Position numbers and translations under genes: made by a program
Shown: positions 15,636 to 19,684 of the stretch, piece after piece
How the letters are laid out: every line of letters starts with the position of its first letter
How positions within the stretch are numbered: the stretch's first letter is position 1
The notes under the pieces: generated by a model
The model's database searches: none
What the model was told of the DNA's origin: nothing
Seen by the model: only the letters and a program-made list of their open reading frames with translations
DNA from: a bacterium
GTDB taxonomy: Bacteria > Planctomycetota > J058 > JAJDCP01
DNA length: 19,684 bases
Reading direction: 5' to 3'
Assembly: GCA_030428695.1 (NCBI GenBank)
Contig: JAUIEM010000170.1
Span: 1-19,684, forward strand

Positions 15636-15657
15636 GGACATCTCCTGTTTGATGTCC
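15636..15657 (-). promoter_or_regulatory. Inverted repeat bracketing the ribosome-binding site of the FGase-family gene
   Basis: GGACAT (15636-15641) and ATGTCC (15652-15657) are perfect 6-bp arms around a 10-nt loop that contains the AGGAG ribosome site. The lower arm ends immediately before the ATG at 15635 and includes the rejected upstream ATG. It could be an RNA hairpin presenting the ribosome site or a DNA operator. Confidence 0.35.
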
Positions 15658-15740
15658 CGCCATTGTGCCGGCGCCCGGTCGTCGGTTCCAGGGTCTTGCC
15701 GGGGGACGGGACTCGTCGCTCGAGAAGCGGGCGCCCGTGC

Positions 15741-18700
15741 TCAGGCGTCCGCCGCAGCCTCCCCTTTGGAAGCCTTCCGCACCGTCCGCCGCGTGCCGAT
15801 CACCCGGAGCAGCTCGGCGCGCTCTTCCTCCGCCCAGTCTTTCCCCAAGGCTCTGCCCTCCAGCAGCGCCTGCGCCTGCGCCCGCCGCGGCTCGTCGAGA
15901 CGCAGGGGCGCGTCGCCCGCGCACAGCTCGCGGGTGACGCCGTCGAGGGTCGCGAAGACGAACGGGCAGACCGGGCCGAAGGCGGGCTGCGCGCTGACGA
16001 TCCAGCGCCGCAGCACCCGGCGCAGCGGGCCGCGCTCGCCGCTGCGGGCCGAGACCACCCGCGCGTAGCGGGCGAGGGCGTCGACCGCCTCGCAGAACAG
16101 CGGCGGCAGCGAGGCGAGCCGGCCGACGGCGGACTCCTCGGCGGCCCGCAGGGCGGAGCGCTCGAGCGCCGCGAGCAGCCACGCCTCGGCCAGCCGCGCC
16201 GGGCCGTGGGCGTCGCGGCCGAGCTTGGCCAGGCCGGTGATCTTGCCGACCAGGCGGCCGATCACGCGTTTGGCGCGGACCAGATGGGAGGCCGAGAAGG
16301 TCGTCGTCTCCTGGTAGCCGTTGCGCAACCCGAGCAGACAGCCGAGCCGCAGGGCGTCGGCGCCGAAGCGCTCGATCAGCGTGATCGGCTCGATGCCGTG
16401 GCCGGGGCTGTGGCGCATCATGCGGCGCCGGGGGCGCAGCAGCCAGCGCTCCTCGTCCGGCGCTTCCGCCCCCGCCTCCGGATCTTCGATGCGATGCCGC
16501 TCGACCCGCCGCAGGGCGCCGTGCACCTGGACCTGGCGGAACAGCGGCCGCCCGAACAGCAGCCCCGCGACCAGCAACGAGGGGACGACCCAGCGCTCGA
16601 GGAAGAGCGGGTCGGCGTAGACCTCGTCGAGGGGCGTCGGAAACGGTTGCTCCGGCCAGCCCGCGCCGACCAGCCCCCAGGCGATCAGGCTGAACCAGGT
16701 CGAGAAGACGTGGCCGGGCGCCTCGGGCAGCGGCTGGCCCCACCAGTGCTGGCGCGAGATGCAGATCGGCTCGAGGGCCTCGAGCTCCGCCCGCACCCGC
16801 GCCGCCCAGCGGGGATGGGAGAAGCGCACCGCGCCGTTCTTCAGCATCTGCTCGAGGATCGGCACCGCCCGCCCCAGGTGCAGGAAGTACTGCTCCGAGG
16901 TGCCCGGGATGACCAGGCTGCCGCGGCGTCGGCAGCGGAACTGCTCGACCGTGTACTCCCCATGCAGCACCTCGACCGCGCCGCCGAGCCGCTCGATCAC
17001 CAGGGTCCGCGCCTCGGCCAGGGGCAGGGTCGCGCCCTCGGGCAGCCGCACCTCGCCGCGCTCGTTGAACACCTCCGGCCGGGCGCTGAGCCCGAACCGG
17101 ACGCAGATCGCGTTGTCGCGCCGGTTGTGGGCGGGGACCAGGAGGATGCACGACGCCGGCAGATCCTCGACCGCGACGATCGGCAGGGCGATGCCGCGCA
17201 GGGGATCGCGCGCGGACTGCCCGGCGAGCTCGGCGTAGGGTCCGTCGCTCGCGACCGCGAGGCCGACCGCGCCGAGCACCCACTCGGGGGCGAAGGTCTG
17301 CGCGAGCACCGGCTGCCCGGACGGCGTCGCGAAGCGCAGGGCGTAGGCCTTGTCGGTCGCCTGCAGGCTGCGCTCGATGTCGGCGGAGACCAGGACCGTG
17401 CGCGCTTCGGGGTTCCAGTACACCAGGCGCTGCTCACGGCGCAGGGCGCCCGCGTCCTGGAGGCAGTGGAACAGGCGCTGGACGTGGCGGCCGAAGGAGC
17501 GGCTGACCGGGTTGAGCCAGGCCTCGGGGTCGAAGCCGACGCCGAAGCGCTCGAGCTGCTGGCGGACGGCGCTGTCGTGGGTCTGGTGCAGGTCGCGGCA
17601 GAGACCGACGAAAGCCGGCTTGCCGATGTCCTCCCGGGCGCAGGGCAGGGAGCGCTCTACCGCCAGCTCGAGGCCGAGGCCGCCGTGCTCGCTGCCGAGC
17701 ACGCGCCGCGGCGGGCTGCTCAGGGCGCGGGCCCGCACATCGAGCAGCAGGGCGGAGAGGAAGCCCGCCACGTCCGGCCGGCGCGCCGTGCCGATCGGCG
17801 CGGCGCACAGGGCCGGGCCGTGGCCGCGGAACAGGCCGGAGCGCTGCCAGGCCGCCCGCGCCCCCGGCTCGTGCAGGGCGGGCAGGAAGGCGGGCTCGGT
17901 GCCGGCGCGCCGCTCCTCGGCCGGGGCGCGGTGCCAGCCCGAGGCCTGCAGGTGGTCGACGATGCGCCGGCCGCGGTGGCCGAGCAGGGGATGCAGCTCG
18001 CTCGCGGCGAGGTCGGCGAGCTGGTCGGCGGCCTCGCTGGTCGTCAGCTGCAGGCTCTGGGCGTGGCGCAGCACGCGCTGGGTGTCGGGGAAGACCTTCT
18101 CGGCGGCGCTGCGGATGTCCTCGCGCAGGTAGCCGCGCCACTCGTCGGCGCAGTTGACGATGCCCATGCGGTTGCACAGGTAATCCGGCACGAAGGTGAT
18201 GCCCCGCTCGCGCAGCCGGCGCCCGTCGGGCAGGGGCTCGCCGAGGATGTTGTTCGCCGCCCCGCAGACCAGCTCGACCCGCAGCCGGGGGATGGTCTCG
18301 GCGTTGACGCAGCCGCCGCGGGCGCAGGGCGCGAAGACCTGCGCGTCGACGTCGTAGATCCCCTCCGGGGCGACGCGCCGCAGGCGGGGGCGGGCGGCGC
18401 ACAGGGCCTCGACGGCGGCCTCGTTGACGTCGCACAGGGTGACGGTCGCGCCGGCGTCGTCGAGGGCCTCGATCAGGGCGCGGCCGACGTTCCCGGCGCC
18501 CTGCACCGCGACGTGTACGCCCTTGAGGGTGTCGTCGCCGTGCAGGAAGCTCCAGGCCGCCTGCATCGCCCGCAGCACGCCGCGCGCGGTGAAGGCCGAG
18601 GGGTTGCCGCTGCCGCCGAGGCGGGCGGAGATGCAGGTCGTGAAGCGGTTCTGGCTGAGGATCGCGTCCATGTCGGCGGTGTTGGTGCCGACGTCCTCGG

Positions 18701-19241
18701 CGGTGTAGTAGACGCCGCCGAGGCTGGCGACGAAGCGTCCGTAGGCCTCGAAGCAGCGGCGTCGCTCGGGGCCGGGACCGAGCTCTTTGGGATGGCCGTA
18801 GCCCGGCGGCAGCGGCATCACGCCCTTGCCGCCGCCCCACCACAGGCCGGCGAGCGCGTTCTTCCTCGTCATCCCCTGGGCGAGGCGCAGGCCGTCCTCG
18901 AGCACCTTGCCGACGTCGGGGTAGGCGTCGAAGCGCAGGCCGCCCTGGGCCAGCCCGCGGCGGGTGTCGTGGACGAAGGCGAAGAACAGCGTCGGCACAT
19001 CTTCCTCGAGGCCGATGAACACCGCCTCGTGGTCGGCGAAGGCGGAGCTGAGCTCGAAGAAGGCCTGCAGGGGCGCGAGCACATCGGGATGGGAGAGGCA
19101 GAACTCCCCGTTCTCGTACAGCACGAAGGCACGCCGCACACCGGCGGCGAGCATCCTCTCGCGCAGAGCGGTGACGCTCCACGTCCGTACCAGCCGCGCC
19201 CGCTCGCGACGCAACTGATCGAGCTGGCTCCTCTGCGCCAT
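15741..19241 (-). CDS. Fusion of a Glu/Leu/Phe/Val-type amino-acid dehydrogenase with a degenerate valyl-tRNA-synthetase-like module
   Basis: One frame of 1166 aa without interruption. Residues 1 to about 430 are an NAD(P)-dependent amino-acid dehydrogenase. They show GGLRFDAY (100-107), GMTRKNA (123-129) and WWGGGKGV (134-141) with both family lysines (127 and 139). TAEDVGTN (180-187) and Rossmann GAGNVG (248-253) follow, then FAPCARGGCVNAETIP (303-318) and AANNIL. Such enzymes reversibly deaminate amino acids to 2-oxo acids. After a Pro/Ala/Glu-rich linker (435-458) the rest follows ValRS colinearly: GSEHGG (516-521, for GTDHAG), QRLVYWNPEARTVLVSADIE, an editing-domain-like stretch (FAPEWVLG at 650, VPAHNRRD at 702), CISRQHWWG (827-835), IERFGADALRL (956-966) and an anticodon-domain-like helical region. 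HIGH is not recognisable and KMSKS is replaced by about MMRHS (941-945). The start ATG at 19241 has AGAGGA 5 nt upstream; in-frame ATGs at 19286 and 19364 are less likely. Aminoacylation is probably lost; dehydrogenase activity is probable. Confidence 0.88.
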   Translation of the reverse strand: MAQRSQLDQLRRERARLVRTWSVTALRERMLAAGVRRAFVLYENGEFCLSHPDVLAPLQAFFELSSAFADHEAVFIGLEEDVPTLFFAFVHDTRRGLAQGGLRFDAYPDVGKVLEDGLRLAQGMTRKNALAGLWWGGGKGVMPLPPGYGHPKELGPGPERRRCFEAYGRFVASLGGVYYTAEDVGTNTADMDAILSQNRFTTCISARLGGSGNPSAFTARGVLRAMQAAWSFLHGDDTLKGVHVAVQGAGNVGRALIEALDDAGATVTLCDVNEAAVEALCAARPRLRRVAPEGIYDVDAQVFAPCARGGCVNAETIPRLRVELVCGAANNILGEPLPDGRRLRERGITFVPDYLCNRMGIVNCADEWRGYLREDIRSAAEKVFPDTQRVLRHAQSLQLTTSEAADQLADLAASELHPLLGHRGRRIVDHLQASGWHRAPAEERRAGTEPAFLPALHEPGARAAWQRSGLFRGHGPALCAAPIGTARRPDVAGFLSALLLDVRARALSSPPRRVLGSEHGGLGLELAVERSLPCAREDIGKPAFVGLCRDLHQTHDSAVRQQLERFGVGFDPEAWLNPVSRSFGRHVQRLFHCLQDAGALRREQRLVYWNPEARTVLVSADIERSLQATDKAYALRFATPSGQPVLAQTFAPEWVLGAVGLAVASDGPYAELAGQSARDPLRGIALPIVAVEDLPASCILLVPAHNRRDNAICVRFGLSARPEVFNERGEVRLPEGATLPLAEARTLVIERLGGAVEVLHGEYTVEQFRCRRRGSLVIPGTSEQYFLHLGRAVPILEQMLKNGAVRFSHPRWAARVRAELEALEPICISRQHWWGQPLPEAPGHVFSTWFSLIAWGLVGAGWPEQPFPTPLDEVYADPLFLERWVVPSLLVAGLLFGRPLFRQVQVHGALRRVERHRIEDPEAGAEAPDEERWLLRPRRRMMRHSPGHGIEPITLIERFGADALRLGCLLGLRNGYQETTTFSASHLVRAKRVIGRLVGKITGLAKLGRDAHGPARLAEAWLLAALERSALRAAEESAVGRLASLPPLFCEAVDALARYARVVSARSGERGPLRRVLRRWIVSAQPAFGPVCPFVFATLDGVTRELCAGDAPLRLDEPRRAQAQALLEGRALGKDWAEEERAELLRVIGTRRTVRKASKGEAAADA

Positions 19242-19310
19242 GCTGTTCCTCTTCTCGATACCGTGAGAGGACGCATCAGAAGCCATCTCTCCCCCCGCTG
19301 CAACACTCTT

Positions 19311-19342
19311 GTCCGGGCGCCGGGCGCGTGCGCGCGCCGGAC
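19311..19342. repeat. GC-rich inverted repeat in the divergent intergenic region
   Basis: GTCCGG (19311-19316) and CCGGAC (19337-19342) are perfect arms enclosing an almost pure G/C stretch with further GCGC self-complementarity. It lies between the dehydrogenase-fusion start and the FHA-gene promoter. No T-run is adjacent. Confidence 0.3.
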
Positions 19343-19344
19343 TA

Positions 19345-19374
19345 TTGCCCAGACCGTGCGCCACCTGCTATGGT
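19345..19374 (+). promoter_or_regulatory. Sigma-70-like promoter of the FHA-domain gene
   Basis: TTGCCC (19345-19350, four of six bases of the -35 consensus) is separated by 18 nt from TATGGT (19369-19374), which is preceded by TG-C to make an extended -10. Initiation would fall near 19381, giving a leader of about 29 nt before the ATG at 19410. Confidence 0.5.
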
Positions 19375-19390
19375 CTGGGGATATTCCCAG
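19375..19390. promoter_or_regulatory. Operator-like palindrome at the predicted start of transcription of the FHA gene
   Basis: CTGGG and CCCAG are perfect arms around GATATT, whose middle ATAT is also symmetric, so 14 of 16 positions are palindromic. It directly follows the -10 box and spans the predicted initiation point, a typical place for a repressor site. The binding protein is unknown. Confidence 0.35.
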
Positions 19391-19409
19391 GTTTTGCGGC
19401 GAAAGGTCG

Positions 19410-19684
19410 ATGGCGTATCTGATCAATCTCAACGATGCCCACCAGATTCCGATCGAGAGCGAGCAGCTCACCATCGGCCGCTCGCGCAGCGCCGACGTGA
19501 TCCTCGATCACGAGCGGGTCAGCAAGCGCCACGCGGTGCTCCGTCACGGCTCCGAGGGCTGGGAGCTCGAGGACCTGGAGAGCAGCAACGGCACGACGGT
19601 CAACGGACTGCCCTGCACCCAGATCAAGCTGCAGACCGACGACGTGATCGAGATCGGCAACACGCGCTTCCAGTTCAAGCACGG
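19410..19684 (+). CDS. FHA-domain protein, N-terminal part (runs off the window)
   Basis: The first 91 residues of a protein that opens directly with a forkhead-associated domain, a phosphothreonine-peptide-binding fold. Diagnostic residues are visible: TIGRSRSADV (21-30, with Gly 23 and Arg 24), VSKRHA (37-42, with Ser 38 and His 41 of the phosphopeptide site), and SSNGTTVNG (58-66). DVIEIGNTRFQF (79-90) forms the final strands. The ATG at 19410 has AAAGG 4 nt upstream and a plausible promoter. FHA proteins usually act with Ser/Thr protein kinases, which are abundant in myxobacteria-like genomes; neither a kinase nor the rest of this protein is in view, so what follows the FHA domain is unknown. 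It is divergent from the dehydrogenase fusion, with 168 nt between the two starts. Confidence 0.9.
   Translation, partial: MAYLINLNDAHQIPIESEQLTIGRSRSADVILDHERVSKRHAVLRHGSEGWELEDLESSNGTTVNGLPCTQIKLQTDDVIEIGNTRFQFKH

Noticed and set aside
15658..15740. Promoter for the FGase-family gene (TGGAAC, 17 nt, CACAAT on the minus strand)
   Set aside because: Only three and four consensus matches; too weak to list as a feature, and co-transcription with the upstream fusion is equally likely.
14218..17283. Upstream part of a 1225-codon minus-strand frame that ends in the amidotransferase
   Set aside because: Only the last 203 codons match a protein family; the rest lies in a wrong frame across the 150-aa gene, the FGase gene and the fusion and gives Arg/Ala/Gly-rich nonsense.
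17434..19182. 582-aa minus-strand frame within the dehydrogenase region
   Set aside because: Out-of-frame with the dehydrogenase and extremely Arg-rich; a frameshift shadow, not a second gene.
19242..19364. Longer start for the dehydrogenase fusion (ATG at 19364 or 19286)
   Set aside because: The extra 41 residues are Arg/Ala/Ser-rich and unlike the family N-terminus, the 19364 start would overlap the FHA promoter, and the best-spaced ribosome site serves the ATG at 19241. The ATG at 19286 has a G-rich stretch upstream and is not fully excluded.

Overview
The window is GC-rich DNA (about 70% by eye), almost fully coding, and strongly biased to GC-ending codons. A giant all-TPR protein, an orphan contractile-injection spike protein, a KaiC-like ATPase, an FHA-domain protein and TPR-bearing membrane proteins together point to a deltaproteobacterial-type lineage such as Myxococcota or Bradymonadota. 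This is inferred from gene content; no rRNA or marker gene is present to fix it. I see no tRNA, rRNA, CRISPR array or insertion sequence.

Layout. The left edge (3-284, +) holds the C-terminus of a KaiC-like/RAD55-type ATPase. It overlaps tail to tail by 55 nt with a minus-strand gene (230-1648) for a VgrG/phage-late-control-D-like spike protein. That protein carries an added C-terminal beta-rich domain and has a hairpin-containing leader with a TATAAT box. From 1794 to 14666 five genes run on the minus strand and look like one tightly coupled operon. In transcription order they are a 150-aa helical protein of unknown function, a TrpG/PabA glutamine amidotransferase, an O-antigen-ligase-like membrane protein with C-terminal TPRs, a 2875-aa TPR protein filling 8.6 kb, and 6-phosphofructokinase. 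Their junctions are a GTGA overlap, a 1-nt gap, a TGATG overlap and a gap of about 20 nt. Next (14718-15635, -) comes an N-formylglutamate-amidohydrolase-family protein. At the right edge an FHA-domain protein starts on the plus strand (19410 onward), divergent from the gene below.

The most striking gene is 15741-19241 (-). One uninterrupted reading frame joins a complete Glu/Leu/Phe/Val-type amino-acid dehydrogenase to a nearly full-length valyl-tRNA-synthetase-like class I module. The dehydrogenase half keeps its catalytic motifs. The synthetase half keeps the ValRS scaffold and the CISRQ-x-WWG motif but has lost recognisable HIGH and KMSKS signatures. It therefore probably cannot aminoacylate tRNA, and could be a ligand-sensing or regulatory module acting on the dehydrogenase. 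I know of no described enzyme with this architecture.

How the genes may work together. The dehydrogenase/ValRS-like fusion and the FGase-family gene 105 nt downstream plausibly form an amino-acid-metabolism pair. The five-gene operon mixes surface-polysaccharide assembly, a very large protein scaffold and two metabolic enzymes; its shared purpose is not evident from sequence. Intergenic space is short: 1649-1793, 14667-14717, 15636-15740 and 19242-19409. Each gap has its own small structures, listed below.
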